Shown here one piece after another: positions 35,350 through 46,400 of a DNA stretch of 64,000 nt; positions within the stretch are counted from its first letter, which is position 1, and each line of letters starts with the position of its first letter. The stretch is from Selaginella moellendorffii (taxonomy: Eukaryota > Streptophyta > Lycopodiopsida > Selaginellales > Selaginellaceae). Below the pieces are notes generated by a model. It was not told the DNA's origin, searched no databases, and saw only the letters and a program-made list of their open reading frames with translations. Position numbers and translations under genes: made by a program. Location of the stretch: NCBI RefSeq assembly GCF_000143415.4, contig NW_003314262.1, positions 1,692,317-1,756,316 on the forward strand, read 5' to 3'.

Positions 35350-36497
35350 TGTAAGGAACCAACTCACCGAGGTGTCATAGGCTAAAAGAGCCCCGAAAGC
35401 ATGACCAAAATGATAAAGAGTTCATCGGATGGGACCAAGTCTAAGATCGAGTCCAAGACTGACTCTAAGACCGAGTTCGAGATAGAGTCCGGAATCGAGT
35501 CCGAGACCGACTCGGAGACCGAGTTCGAGACAGAGTCTGAGATCCAAAATCGGGTCCAAGACCGAGTCTGAGGTCGAGTCTGAGGTCGAGTCCGAGGTCG
35601 GGTCCGAGATCGGGTCCGAGATTGAGGCCAAGATTGAGTCCGAGACCGAATCCGAAGTCGGATCCGAGATCGAGTCCGAGATCGAGCCAGAGACTAAGTC
35701 CGAGTACTAATACGGGTCAAGGGGTGAAAGCCCAAAGCGTGCGTCTCCCAGGGGGGGGGGGGGGGGGGGGGCTGTAGGGGGTTCCAAAAGTATAGTAGGG
35801 ATAGTGAGGTCCAGGAACCAGTTTTGAAGGAACTCTCCAATGGGGCTTCTAAACTGACTTGAGGTTGGGACTGGGACCGAGGGGCCTTGGGTGGGAGTGA
35901 GCATGGACTTGGTTGGTGCCGGAGGGGCCATCCAAGGAAGTGCTCAAGAGCAGCTCCCACTCCCGAAAGGGAAACCGATTGCAGTGCTCCCGGCTCATGT
36001 GGAGTGGTGCCCTACTTAAGTACTATGCAGCTTATTGGTCCTCGCCCTTCCTAGGGGCTTGGACCTTCCTTTCGAGATGGAAGTCGGGGGGTAGAGGTAC
36101 CCATACCGGGCCATTAGGCCACGGTGTTTCACCCCGACGTCCCGAAGCAAGTGCTGCACCTAAGGCTTGGGATTTAGAGGGTCCCATGATCAAGTCTTGT
36201 TATACCAAGTGGTGTTAGAAACTTGGAGGCTTGGTGTGCTTGGCTGCTTGTGCTTGCGGGGAGTGTAGTCGAACCTTAAGTCCAGTCTAACCCGGGGAGG
36301 ATAGATTTGGGAATTTGTAAATGGATGGTTAACACTCCGTTGCTCGTGCAGTGAATAGTTGAAACCAAGTAGGACCAAGTAGGAGCTGGTACAATAGGCG
36401 AGAACCTTGGCAAGGGAACTTAGCACAAGCCAAGGCAGTGTTGGTCAGATAGACAAGGTAAGCTGGCAAATTGGAAAGGAAAAATTTATGGCTTACA
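35350..36497 (+). repeat. 3' LTR of element A
   Basis: 1,148 bp from TGTAAGGAACCAACTC to GGCTTACA, with the array at 35,430-35,700 and a G run at 35,750-35,771. It differs from the 5' LTR at many positions, in keeping with an older insertion. Confidence 0.93.
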
Positions 36498-36997
36498 ATA
36501 AGTAATCACCTACTTGTAGACTCATAAAAGATTTTGTATTGGAGGAAGTAGAAGCCCAGCAAATACAAAAGAAGTTGGTTGAAAGTTGGACTTTGAGCAA
36601 GAAATTAAAGAAAACTTTGACAAGGAAGCTGATACATTAGAGGTCTTTTTGATTTTTTTTCATTGTCACATACTTAATTCCTAAAAATGGAGAAGGTTAA
36701 AAAGGGCTTTCATTTTCTTGTCAAAGGACAAGCAATGACCTATGTTATAATGGAATTTTTTTTTGGTTACATGTTGTAGCAATGCTCCAAAATTGGTTGG
36801 TTTGAATGAAGGACATTCTAACTGTTTCTAATGCATTGCTAACAGATTGAAATTATGAAGCAAATGTCTTGTGCAGAGGTTAAATGCACTGTTCTGTTCC
36901 AGTCAATCAATCGTTTTCTATCTTCTTCTAAAGGCTTAAGGTTGGTCTATATGTGACCATCTAGTCATTGCAAGATTTGTGGAGATGGGTATGCTAC
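36498..36997. other. AT-rich intergenic DNA
   Basis: After the ATAAG duplication the sequence is AT-rich with poly-T runs. It includes the 3' flank of the germin-like gene. No coding or RNA gene is seen. Confidence 0.6.
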
Positions 36998-37623
36998 TTA
37001 TTGCAAACTTCTTTTTGTTTTAAGTTTTTTTTTTATGGTCCTGTTGAGACTGAAAGACGCTTCCAGGACTTCATACGGCAACTTTGGTCCGAACAATGCA
37101 GACGATGGTATCTGGAAGGAAGGATTCTGGCTGTTGAGCACCCCCAAAAGAATCGCCTGCTCTTGTCCAACATTCACCATGTAGTGAAGCACGCCTCGCG
37201 GGATCACGAACAGATCGCCGGCACGCATCTTGTGGGCGAAGAACTTGTTGTTCGTGTCCACGAAGCCAGCCTCCACAACACCCTTCTCGACGTAAACAAG
37301 CTCGCTCGCCCGGGGATGAGTGTGAGTCCTGGCAACACCCTTTGGCCCGAGATAGATCCGAGCCACGGACAGTCCCATGGTGTTGAGAGCCGGGAAAGTG
37401 GTGACGATGGCTTGCGTGAAGTTGAAGAGAGGATTGAGGGTGTTTGTAGTATCGGTGTTGGTGCGGAGGAGGCTTGAGTAGAAGTCTTTGGAGGTGACTT
37501 GCGAGTATGGCTTGCAGGGAGAGCCTTCGTTCATGGATCGGGATCGGCAGCTTCCACAAAGGATTGTAAGTCGGCTGATGAGAGAAGCATGAGAGCTATA
37601 ACAAAGAAGATGTTGAACGCCAT
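36998..37623 (-). pseudogene. Germin-like protein gene, 5' end frameshifted
   Basis: The main frame (37,534-36,998) carries both germin boxes: HTHPRASE with the following glycine, and GDLFVIPRGVLHYMVN, which supply the three His and one Glu that bind manganese in these secreted cupins. A start at 37,623 gives a good signal peptide (MAFNIFFVIALMLLSS) ending in the usual ADPDP of the mature N terminus. It hits TGA at once because the next exon frame is offset by one, and the conserved first cysteine segment (normally DFCVADL-like) is absent. Family members act in the cell wall as superoxide dismutase or oxalate oxidase. A TATA-like ATAAAAG lies about 85 bases upstream. Either a one-base deletion or a sequencing error breaks it; the rest is well conserved, so decay is recent. 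Confidence 0.75.
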
Positions 37624-38013
37624 GGATCTAAAAACTCCTGATTGCTCTCTGCTATGATCTAGATCTTGATTCTTTGGCAGAAGTTCTCGTCAAGGTCTGG
37701 GCTTTTATGCTGTGCTGTGTGAAGATTTTTCTTCACAACCGTCTTCTGCACGGAAGGCGGTCCCTAGTGTATGATTTTCAAAGTGCCGTACTTAAGTACT
37801 AGAAGAACTTGGACTACCCTAAGGGGGATTTGAACGAGTATAATTGCTTCGCAACGTTGCGTCCAGAAGGGCTGATAAATCCAAGTGCATAATAAATTTA
37901 ATTGAATTTATTTTGAGTCAAATAATCTTAACCAATAATAATAATACACAAGATGGACCGATTCAAATATTAAGTTTTAGAGTCATAGTTTGTCCATTTT
38001 CCGAGATTAAGAA
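37624..38013. other. Intergenic DNA
   Basis: This is the promoter side of the germin-like gene (TATA-like ATAAAAG on the minus strand at 37,704-37,710) and the 3' side of the ELMO gene. No other feature is visible. Confidence 0.55.
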
Positions 38014-39610
38014 TCATCTGCACAAGAGTGTGTATGCGGGGAGGTCCTGAACTCGGTAGACATCATCTAGAGACAACTCACGCTCGAGCTGAGAACGGGT
38101 TGCGCTTAGGACAGCCTGATTAGACAAAGAACAATCTTAAACAATCCTTCGTTAATCGCAAAGACGAAGAAAGCGAGGAAACGTACGTTAAACTCCATGT
38201 AGGAAGCACGCATTGCCAGCCACTGTGCATCCATCATCTCAAACGCTACGCAGTACAGCACGTCAAAAGCTTGCTCGTCTTCTGCAATACCAATATAGCC
38301 AGATTCCTTCAAGGACAACGTCGCTGTAATGAAATGGAGAACGTACCGGCCAAGATCTTCACGAATTTCAGTCCGGATAGAGAGCTCGGCTTTTCTATAC
38401 AAACAAACAAGAGCACAGAGCGCACGAGTAAGTCAATAATGGAATCGCGCAGCTCGGTTGTTACCTGATCGAAGGTCGAGCATCTGGATAAGCATGAAAG
38501 ACACGTTAATGCCTGCCACCGCAAACGGATACTCCCACTCGGATCGCTGGCCCTCCTCTTTGTGCAGCAGCTTCGAAAACGATCTCTAGAAACGTAGAAA
38601 ATGTGAGGAAATCTTGCTGGAAGGAATGATAAGTAACATACCGGATAGCGCTGCGCTAGAAAGAGCAGATTTTCCAGGGAAATGAATCCACCACCTCTGC
38701 ATGGAATTGGAGAAATTGGCGAGCATGAATGGATTGAGAAAAGGACCTGAAATCCGTCGAAGGATCCGTGCCTTGCCATCCCATTTCTTTCCACTTCTCC
38801 GTGATCAAACCATCGAAGAGACGGCCAGGGAAAGCCTCGTGCCACAGCGCTACCAGTGCTTCCTGAAAGACAGCCATTCTCCCAGTTTGAGAAAAAGCCA
38901 TCTCCGAGAAGACTTTGTCTTACCGCGTGTTTGGGATTGCTTCCATCAAAAGCAACTTGCAAGCGTTTCTGGAGCTTGTGAAGCCGTTCTTCCTGCACAT
39001 CACGAAAGAATCGTTTGGCTAGTGATGGCGAAAGAATGAAAGATTACCTGTACAGGTGTTAGATCGATATGCACGATACCTTCGTCTCGACGATACAAAA
39101 CACGATTGATCATGTCACCAAGCAAGGATCCCGAGCCTAAAAGCACGATTGCTGCAGAGAAAGAAAGAAAGAAAGAAAGAAAGAAAAAGAGAGTGATAGT
39201 GTCAAGAGCACGAGCAAAGCTTACACAGCCATTGGCTCCATTGAGCAAGGAGCCGAGTGAAAATCTGCGACCATTCATGCTCCTCCCTTCTCTTCTTCTC
39301 CTTCCAATCTTCAAAATACTCATCGTCTCCACCCTGTAAAAAAAAGTTAAATCGATAAGAGCGAGCAAAGGAAGGAAGAACACACTGCGAGAAGGGGCTC
39401 GCTCAATCCATCGGATCCACTGGAGAGAACGCGCTCGAATTTCTTCCCTCCCACATCGCTGTGATGGACGCGCCGCCTCAGCCGCGCCGCGGAACTCATA
39501 ATCCTGGCGCACAGCGGCGAGCAGCAGCCACACCAATCGCAATCCGCAACCGCGACGCTGCCGAGGACGAGATTCCTGGAGCTAGTCGAGGCGGCGGAGC
39601 TGCTGCTCAT
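38014..39610 (-). CDS. ELMO-domain protein, 10 exons, 347 aa
   Basis: Exons on the minus strand: 39610-39386, 39333-39225, 39151-39048, 38992-38924, 38862-38747, 38696-38642, 38585-38465, 38394-38347, 38281-38187, 38115-38014. All splices are GT-AG and keep one frame; introns are 45-100 nt. The product has a basic, Cys-rich N terminus, then EERLHKLQKRLQVAFDGSNP, WKEMGWQGTDPSTDFR, GGGFISLENLLFLAQRYP, EWEYPFAVAGINVSFMLIQM and AFDVLYCVAFEMMDAQWLAM, the diagnostic run of the ELMO/CED-12 family. In animals ELMO/ELMOD proteins regulate small GTPases (Rac through DOCK, or Arf/Arl as GAPs). Plant members are single-domain and some affect pollen aperture formation. Function here is known only at family level. 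It is complete and shares an upstream region with the PLAC8 gene. Confidence 0.93.
39155..39190. repeat. GAAA microsatellite in an ELMO intron
   Basis: About eight GAAA units next to the acceptor of ELMO exon 3. On the transcribed strand this is a TTTC pyrimidine tract and may serve splicing. Confidence 0.9.
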
Positions 39611-39877
39611 GGACCGCCCCTAGATCGCCATCGCCGCGATCGCATTTCCCATATTTCCACACCTCTGCTAGGCTAGATCGCGCGATCCAGCTCCCGGCGC
39701 TGGGATGGGCGAGCAAAGGAAAACGCGCGCGAATCTATCTACAGCGCGGGGAGGACCAGCGAAACCCTAAAAACATAGCCCACGAAATTAAAATACCGTG
39801 CCATGAGTTTCACCTTTCCCTTGTTTCGTACGCCTTCGTTCTCCAAGGTTTAGGGCTTGCGCCAGCGATCGTTGGCG
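39611..39877. promoter_or_regulatory. Divergent promoter between ELMO and PLAC8 genes
   Basis: Only 267 bases separate the two start codons. The region is CpG-rich and contains a telo-box AAACCCTAA (39,762-39,770) and a second related motif GGTTTAGGG (39,847), elements common in plant housekeeping promoters. Confidence 0.55.
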
Positions 39878-40900
39878 ATGGATGCGCCGGATCTCTCTTC
39901 CTCGAGGGCGAGCTACCAGCCGCTAGCAGCAGAGGATGGCACCGTGCCCTTCCATCAGCATGAGCGCCCCCTGCGCTGGACCTCTGGGATTTGCGCTTGC
40001 TCCGACGATATTCCGAGCTGTGAGTGATCGATCTTTCCTCCTGTGCTTCGCATTTTTTTTCTTTCCCTATTTGGGCTTTCCGGTGAGTTTCCAGTCTCGA
40101 TTTGGCTGCACTCGAGTCTTTAGTTTTTCGATTGATTTGAGCTTGTAAAGTTTTCCAGTATGGGAGGGACTCTTTGATGCTTAGAGTTCTAAGATTTGTT
40201 CTTCGTTTTCGTTTTCATTCACTGTTTTCGTTGGTTCTCTGGGACGGATGTTTCATATCCGTTTCCTCTTGGTTTTCTTGTTTGTTTGACAAAGCTTTCC
40301 AACTCTTTGATGCATAGTAGAGTTCTAGTCTTGTTGTTTGTACTAAGTTTCATTCACTGTTCTCTGGGTATGCTTGTTTCATAAGAGTTCTAATCCATTT
40401 CCTTGGTTTTTCTTGTGTGTAGGCTGCCTTGGTTTGTTTTGCCCCTGTATACTCTTTGGCCGGAATGTGGAGACTCTGGAAGATCGGCCGTGGGTCGGGC
40501 CGTGCGTGATGCATCTTCTTCTTTGGGGCGCTGTCACTGGACTTTGCTGTGCACTGACGGAAGGAACTGCTCTCGGCGTCGCTGCGTCATGCGTGTCATG
40601 CTACGCTTGTGGCTACAGGAAAACACTGAGAGACAAGTATAATCTCGAGGTAACTCCATCTCACAGTTTCCAAGTTCTTTTCAAGTTGAAGCGATTTGCT
40701 TTCCTTGTGTATCTGATCAACGATTTCTTTTTTTTTTTTTTTTTTTTTGTGTTTTCCAGGATGCTCCGTGCGGCGACTTTCTCACGCACTTGTGCTGCCA
40801 TCCCTGCGCAGTGTGCCAAGAGTACCGAGAAATGAAAGAGCGAGGGACATACTCGGGAATCCCTGTAACTGTTGCTCCTGGAAATCAAGTGATGGTATAG
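39878..40900 (+). CDS. PLAC8-family cysteine-rich protein (cell-number-regulator type), 169 aa
   Basis: Exons 39878-40019, 40423-40649 and 40760-40900; intron 2 contains a long T run. The product has an N-terminal segment with [20 protein letters not shown], then [11 protein letters not shown], a hydrophobic membrane segment ([16 protein letters not shown]), the pair [19 protein letters not shown] and the C-terminal [27 protein letters not shown] is the variant of the PLAC8 CCXXXXCPC motif found in plant cadmium-resistance and cell-number-regulator proteins, small membrane proteins linked to metal transport or organ size. The third exon stops soon after the domain. A start at 40,907 in another frame (MIVNPMKY...) resembles the tail of longer relatives, so an alternative 3' form is possible. 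Confidence 0.9.
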
Positions 40901-42093
40901 CTGCGATGATTGTAAATCCAATGAAGTATATTGTTGTGTGTGACGATGGCGACGAGCACCCTCGGGATCGGTGTGGAAGCTGCTCGGCGAGGCTCAAGAA
41001 CTGTGGCTGGCGGCGATCCGGGTGTCCAAGGCGGTGGAGAATTCGCACCAGACGACGGAGTTTATATTGATTGAAGAAGGTGGTACTAAACCTTTTTTAC
41101 GGTTTTAAACACTATTTATCTTTTTTGCCTTTTTGACACTAGGGATGCTTATGATTGAGAAATTCACGACCTTGATATGGGTAGATTTATCAGTTCTACA
41201 CTAACTGGACAAGTGGTTGCCACAATGTGATGTAGTGGCATGGTGGATATAAAATGGTGTTTACAGTTCATGTGTGCCTCCTAGTTTAAGTTTGGGAGTT
41301 AGTAGTTGTGGCCAACTTCAAGTTCTTCTCAGAGCCACTCCATTTTTCTAAAGAACTCATAATAACAAGTGGAGCCTGAAGCAAAAACGTCCCACATCTT
41401 CCATCTGGATTTTGGTGAGTGCCAGATGATTTTGCAACTTTTCTTTAAAAGCCCTCCCTCACACTTTTAGTGAAAAAAAAACAATTAAAATTTTAATGAT
41501 GGCTTCCATAACAATAATATACATTTAAAAAATAAGTCTACAAATTTCTAAAATATGTGAAATAAGGAATAATAGTATCATCAAATATCATTTTTAACTT
41601 ACATGAACTTAATAATTTAATAATAACTTACCTTTTGAAGTTGGTAGCAAAAAGAATAGTCTTCAAATATCACATTAATTTGTGAATTTATTTTTCATAT
41701 AAATGAAATACATTGGTTTGTTAGAACATCGTTTATTCATTAAGCTATAAATTTATAAAGCACATTAAAAGAAACATATTTTTTATTTTTATTTAAAAAT
41801 AAATATATAATATAATAACTTCAAATTGTGTAGTTTAACTACATTAATAATAACTATTGTTATAACATTTCAAGAATTTTTCTTACTTCAAATGGTACTT
41901 TGTATTTAATGTCATACTTAATTATGAATTATGAATGAAGGTGGATTATTTTTTTCTCATTAATTTTATAATTAAAGATATTATTGTCTTTAGAAAAGGT
42001 GAAATATTTTAAACTTGAATTCTTTTTTACTATTATATTTTCTGTATTATGATCTATTATATTTCCTTTATAAGTTATTTTTAAAATTAAAAC
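40901..42093. other. Intergenic, strongly AT-rich stretch
   Basis: From about 41,450 to 42,093 the sequence is mostly A and T with no open frame of note. It is the insertion site of element S, and its AT-rich character resumes after 47,135. Confidence 0.6.
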
Positions 42094-42283
42094 TGTGAGG
42101 GCCAAGTGTACGGCTACGATGCCGTATACTAATATTAGCGTAGTGGATTTTGGTAGCCGTCGGATTGGTTTCAATCCGGACCACTCGCTCCTGTATATAA
42201 GCTAGGGTTTTTGGGTTAATTGATTTGCACATTTCTGTATTCCCTTTCCATATTTCCTGCACTCACATTTCCATGCACTCACA
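42094..42283 (+). repeat. 5' LTR of element S
   Basis: 190 bp. TGTATATAAGC at 42,193-42,203 is a good TATA box about 80 bases from the LTR end. The three differences from the 3' LTR (42,118, 42,140, 42,158) are all CpG to TpG/CpA changes, the 3' copy being the mutated one. Confidence 0.95.
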
Positions 42284-42284
42284 T

Positions 42285-42304
42285 TGGTGGAGGTGAGGGG
42301 CACC
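42285..42304 (+). other. Probable primer-binding site of element S
   Basis: TGGTGGAGGTGAGGGGCACC starts 2 bases after the LTR and begins with the TGG expected of any CCA-ended tRNA primer. It is not the iMet site used by elements A-D, and I cannot assign the tRNA. Confidence 0.6.
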
Positions 42305-42344
42305 TTTGATTGTCCCTGGGGAGTGCTTGGATTTGGGATTTCGG

Positions 42345-42460
42345 TTTAGATCTAGCTTTTGCATTGTCTAGATCTAGCTTTTTCCATTTCTTTTCTTTTG
42401 TTCTTTCCTTTCAGGATTTTAGTTTAGATCTAGCTTTTTGCATTGTTTAGATCTACCATT
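42345..42460 (+). repeat. AGATCTAGCTTTT repeats in the leader of element S
   Basis: TTTAGATCTAGCTTTT(T)GCATTG occurs twice in near-complete form, with partial copies between and after, set in pyrimidine-rich sequence upstream of gag. The role is unknown; packaging or translation control is possible. Confidence 0.65.
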
Positions 42461-42516
42461 TCTTTCCAGCTTTTTGTCATTTCTCTTCTTTTGCTCTTTC
42501 TTTCTCATTCATTTTC

Positions 42517-43449
42517 ATGGCCGATCCGCAATCTCCTCCTTTGACTCTAGAGCAGCAGTTGGTTCAATTGCTTGATGCTATGCGCCTGCAATTGAACAAC
42601 CAAACTCAGTTGATGGCGGCGTTCACGGCACATGGTACAACTCCTCCTGCTTTTGGTGCCAATCCTCGCGTTCGGCCGGAGTTCTTTCGTGGGAATCCTG
42701 GGGATGATGTGTACCATTGGTTCGATCACTTCACGGTGATTGCCACATATCATTCTTGGGATGATGCTCGACGTTTGCGTGAGTTCCCCACATGTCTTCA
42801 AGGGACGGCATTGCAGTGGTACAATGGATTGAGCGCAGCTACTCGTGGCGATTGGAGTGTTCTTCCGGACGTCTTCAAACGCGCCTTCGGACACGCCGAC
42901 GATTGTGATGATGCCTTCCAACAATTGCATCGTCTTCGCCAAGGGCCATCTGAGTCGGTGATGCAATTTGGCGTTCGTTTCCGAAGTCTTTTGCTTCGTG
43001 CGGAGCCAAATATGTCGGAGCGGATCAAGCTAGGAATGCTGTGGCCAGCACTTCGTCAAGATCTTGTCGGACTTGTGCATGCACTTGCCCCTGCCACTCT
43101 TGACGATGCTCTTCGCTTGGCACAACGTTATGAGACGTCGCCTCTTCCACTTCTTGCTACACGTCCTTCAGCTCCACTTCCTATGAGTGATGGTCCTGTT
43201 CCCATGGAGGTTGATGCTGCTGCTACTCGAGTCCAAGGACAAGGGCGAGGACGTGGTCGTGGCCGTGACATTCGTTGCTGGGCGTGTGATGAAGTTGGTC
43301 ATACTTATCGGCGTTGTCGGCGCTTTCCGGATTGGCGACCTCCATTTCCTGGGTGGAGACCTTGGCGTCAACAACATCCCGTTGGTGCTGCTGCGGTGGA
43401 AGGTTTGGATACCGAGGTGCATTCGGGAAACGAGGAGTCGCGCGAGTAA
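42517..43449 (+). CDS. gag: Gag protein of element S, 310 aa
   Basis: The start ATG lies just after the pyrimidine-rich leader. Residues about 40-215 form a retrotransposon capsid-like region (motif NPGDDVYHWFDHF, then FPTCLQGTALQWYNGL and MQFGVRFRSLL). A basic RGQGRGRGR-like stretch precedes one zinc knuckle, CWACDEVGHTYRRC (CX2CX4HX4C), for RNA packaging. Gag forms the cytoplasmic particle in which the element RNA is copied. The last 136 bases overlap pol, and the final codons TCG GGA AAC contain the slippery site that lets some ribosomes enter pol. Confidence 0.93.
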   Translation: MADPQSPPLTLEQQLVQLLDAMRLQLNNQTQLMAAFTAHGTTPPAFGANPRVRPEFFRGNPGDDVYHWFDHFTVIATYHSWDDARRLREFPTCLQGTALQWYNGLSAATRGDWSVLPDVFKRAFGHADDCDDAFQQLHRLRQGPSESVMQFGVRFRSLLLRAEPNMSERIKLGMLWPALRQDLVGLVHALAPATLDDALRLAQRYETSPLPLLATRPSAPLPMSDGPVPMEVDAAATRVQGQGRGRGRGRDIRCWACDEVGHTYRRCRRFPDWRPPFPGWRPWRQQHPVGAAAVEGLDTEVHSGNEESRE

Positions 43450-43488
43450 TGGAGGGACCTTGCGCGAATAAGTTAGTGACCCCTCCAT
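43425..43488 (+). promoter_or_regulatory. Programmed -1 frameshift signal: slippery site plus pseudoknot
   Basis: GGGAAAC at 43,425-43,431 is phased G_GGA_AAC in the gag frame, the correct phase for simultaneous slippage. After a 6-nt spacer, stem 1 pairs TCGCGCGAG (43,438-43,446) with CTTGCGCGA (43,459-43,467), nine pairs with one G-U. The loop segment ATGGAGGG (43,449-43,456) pairs perfectly with CCCTCCAT (43,481-43,488) as stem 2. The loops are 2, 2 and 13 nt, so the geometry is an H-type pseudoknot like those of retroviral gag-pro sites. The gag stop codon TAA (43,447-43,449) overlaps the first loop. A -1 shift joins gag to the pol frame exactly. Folding is by eye. Confidence 0.88.
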
Positions 43489-46400
43489 CTTTCTTTCGAG
43501 AGTATCATCAAGGGGTTCACTCGGCACCGGTTCATCCAGTGTTTACTTTCCAAGCTCGTTTTTATAACAAGAGGTCTCCTATTCTTCTCTCCGTGTTGGT
43601 TGATACAGGTTCGAGTTTATCTTCTATTGCTCGACCTGTTGCCACACGTTGTCGTCTACACTTGCGTCGTGCGGCGGATCCAGTTTTCATTCTTTATGGC
43701 AACGGCCGTACACATGCATGTGCACGAGATGAGGCGGACCTGGTTGTGCGTGTGGGCGATCTCGAGTTTGAGTTGCAGTCGTTGCGGGTGGTGCCGAGTC
43801 AAGCTTTTGACCTCATTCTTGGTATGGATTGGTTGCAGCACAATCATGCCAAGTGTGACTTTGAGGCTTTTCCCCCTTGTCTCATACTTCCTTATGTTTC
43901 ATCCATTCCTCTCACTTCTGTACCTCTTCGTCCCTCTACTTCTACCTCTGCTTCCATTACTTTTGTTCCCCCATTATTTCCTCTTGTGTTTCCATCTTGT
44001 TCTGCTCTTCCCTTTTCCGATCCCTCCAATGATCTTTGTGTTGCAGCTGTTGACCAGCTCATGAAGGAGTATTCTGATCTCTTTGAATTTGACCTATCGT
44101 CTGGGGCCAAGATTGCCACACGTCATCCCATTCCAACCGGGGATGCTCGTCCAATCAAGGTTCCTGTTCGTCGTCGGTCACCTAAGGAGATCAAGATTTT
44201 ACGTGCAAATGTCAAGGAGATGTTGGAGAAGGGTGTTATTCGGAAGTCGCGGAGTCCTTGGGCATGTGAACCTCATCTTGTGACGAAGCCTGATGGGAGT
44301 ATTCGTTTCTGCATCGACTATCGTCCGTTAAATGAAGTGACGATCCCGGACGTGTACCCTCTTCCTCACACTGCTGATCTCTTGGATCGTCTGGGGCGAA
44401 GTCGTTGGTTCACCAAGCTAGATCTTGCTTCTGGGTATTGGCAAGTATCGATGGCTGAAGACGATATTCCTAAGACTGCTTTTCGTACACCATTTGGTTT
44501 GTACGAGTTTTTGGTGATGCCGTTTGGTTTGAACAATGCTCCAGCAACTTTTCAGCGAATGATGGACGAGGTTCTTTGCGATATGCCGGAGGTGACGGCT
44601 GACTTCATTGATGATGTCTTGATCCACTCGGAGGGGACGTGGGAGGAGCATGTTCGTGATGTTTGTAAAGTGTTGGATCGGCTACGCGACGTTGGTTTAA
44701 AGCTGAAGCGGTCGAAGTGCGTGTTTGGGTCCAAGGACACAACTTATCTTGGATACCGTATTTCTCGTGAGGGTTTGCAAGTTGATCCTGACAAACTTGT
44801 GGCTGTTCTAAAGTTCCCTACTCCGAAGTGTGTGAATGATGTGCAGCGTTTTTTGGGTAAGGTGCAGTATCTCGGTCGTTTTGTGGATCATCTTTCCGAT
44901 CGTACTTTACCATTGCGAGCGTTGCTGAAGTCATCAACGTCATCTTTCATCTGGTCTCCCGATTGTGAGCGGGCGTTCGTGAATCTCAAAGAGCTATTGA
45001 CGACTCCTCCGGTTTTGGCATATCCTGACTACACTCGACCTTTTATTTTGCGCGTGGATGCTTCTGACATTGGTCTTGGAGGTGTGTTGATGCAAGAGAG
45101 CTCGAGTGTGCCTGGTCAGCGCCATCCCATTGCATACATAAGCCGTACATTACAACCAGCGGAGATGAACTACTCCACGACGGAGAAGGAGTGTTTAGCA
45201 GCAGTCTGGGGTTTCGAGAAACTTCATGCCTATCTACATGGTTCTCGGACGTTACTTGAAGGTGACCATGCTGCTGTTACTTCATTATTGAAGCGAAAGA
45301 ACCTGGTTGGTCGTACGGCTCGATGGGCTTTGAAGCTTCAGATATATGATTTCGATGTTGTTCATCGCCCAGGGAGTTCTATGGCTGATGCTGATGCCCT
45401 TTCTCGAGCTCCTCTTCCTTCTCCACTCACTTCTCATGTTTCTGACGAACCTGTTGTTCCAGCATCTGTGGATTTTCTAGATGAGGATTCTGTGCTGTCG
45501 ACGGTTGCTGTCCTTGACGTTCAGTGTCCACAGGGCGTAGAGCAAGATCTACCTTCTCTGGATGAGGTTCGCGAGGCTCAAAAGATTGAGCCGTGGATTC
45601 GAAGGCTTCGAGATGGGTTTGAGAATCCTGCATCACTTGCTGATAACTTGCCTTTTCGGCATTTACATTCTCAATATCGCCTTGAAGATGGCCTTCTTTA
45701 TTTTGTGGGGACGGATCCTGATGCTCATTTACGGCTGGTGGTGCCTTCGGTGTTTATTCCGCGGTTTCTCCATGCCTACCATGATTCTCCTATTCTAGGT
45801 GGGCATATGGGACACCGTCGTGTCACCGAGAAGTTGCGCAGATCTTTCTATTGGCCAGAGATGCGACGTGATATTATCCGGTATGTGCGTAGCTGCGTTT
45901 GGTGCCAAGCTCGTAATACTCCCCCTTATGCTGCGGAAGGACGGTTGGAGTCAATTGCAGTTTCTCGTCCGTTTGAGTTGGTGGCGTTTGATCTTATGGG
46001 ACCTTTTCCGCGATCGACTGCTGGCAATGAGTATGTTATTATTGCTTCTGACTACTTGACTCGTTGGGTGGAAGTTGGTGCTCTTGCTAGTGCCTCTGCA
46101 ACTGCTGTTGGATACTTCCTCCTCAATCGAGTGGTGTTCCAGCATTCTTGTCCAGAACGGATTCTTTCGGATAATGGTCCTGCATTTATGGCTGAGGTAT
46201 TTCATGTTTTGACATCTCGGTTGGGGATACGCCACACTTTTACGAGTGCTTATCATCCACAATCAGACGGTCTGGTGGAACGGCTTGTTCGGACATTCAA
46301 AGGGATGATTGCGAAGTATGTGAACTTTCAACATTCGGATTGGGATGGTTATTTGCCGTCTCTTCGGTATGCTTATGTCACAGGGGTGCAGAGTTCTATT

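Larger units (their letters stand above)
28973..36497 (+). mobile_element. Element A: full-length chromovirus-type Ty3/Gypsy retrotransposon, decayed
   Basis: Two LTRs (28,973-30,128 and 35,350-36,497) with TG...CA ends enclose a primer-binding site, one gag-pol region ending in a chromodomain, and a polypurine-like tract GGGTGGTGGAG. The 5-bp duplication ATAAG lies at 28,968-28,972 and 36,498-36,502. The domain order protease, reverse transcriptase, RNase H, integrase, chromodomain defines the Ty3/Gypsy chromovirus branch. The LTRs have clearly diverged and the coding region has many stop codons, so this copy is old and inactive. It shares primer site, polypurine tract and LTR block with elements C and D, so relatives of A are the likely helpers for those. 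Confidence 0.95.

Noticed and set aside
36968-37477. 169-codon plus-strand frame over the germin-like gene
   Set aside because: Antisense shadow; the opposite strand has both germin boxes.
37780-37870. tRNA-like GGGGGATTTGAACGAG upstream of the germin-like gene
   Set aside because: It resembles a minus-strand B-box, but no matching arms are found.
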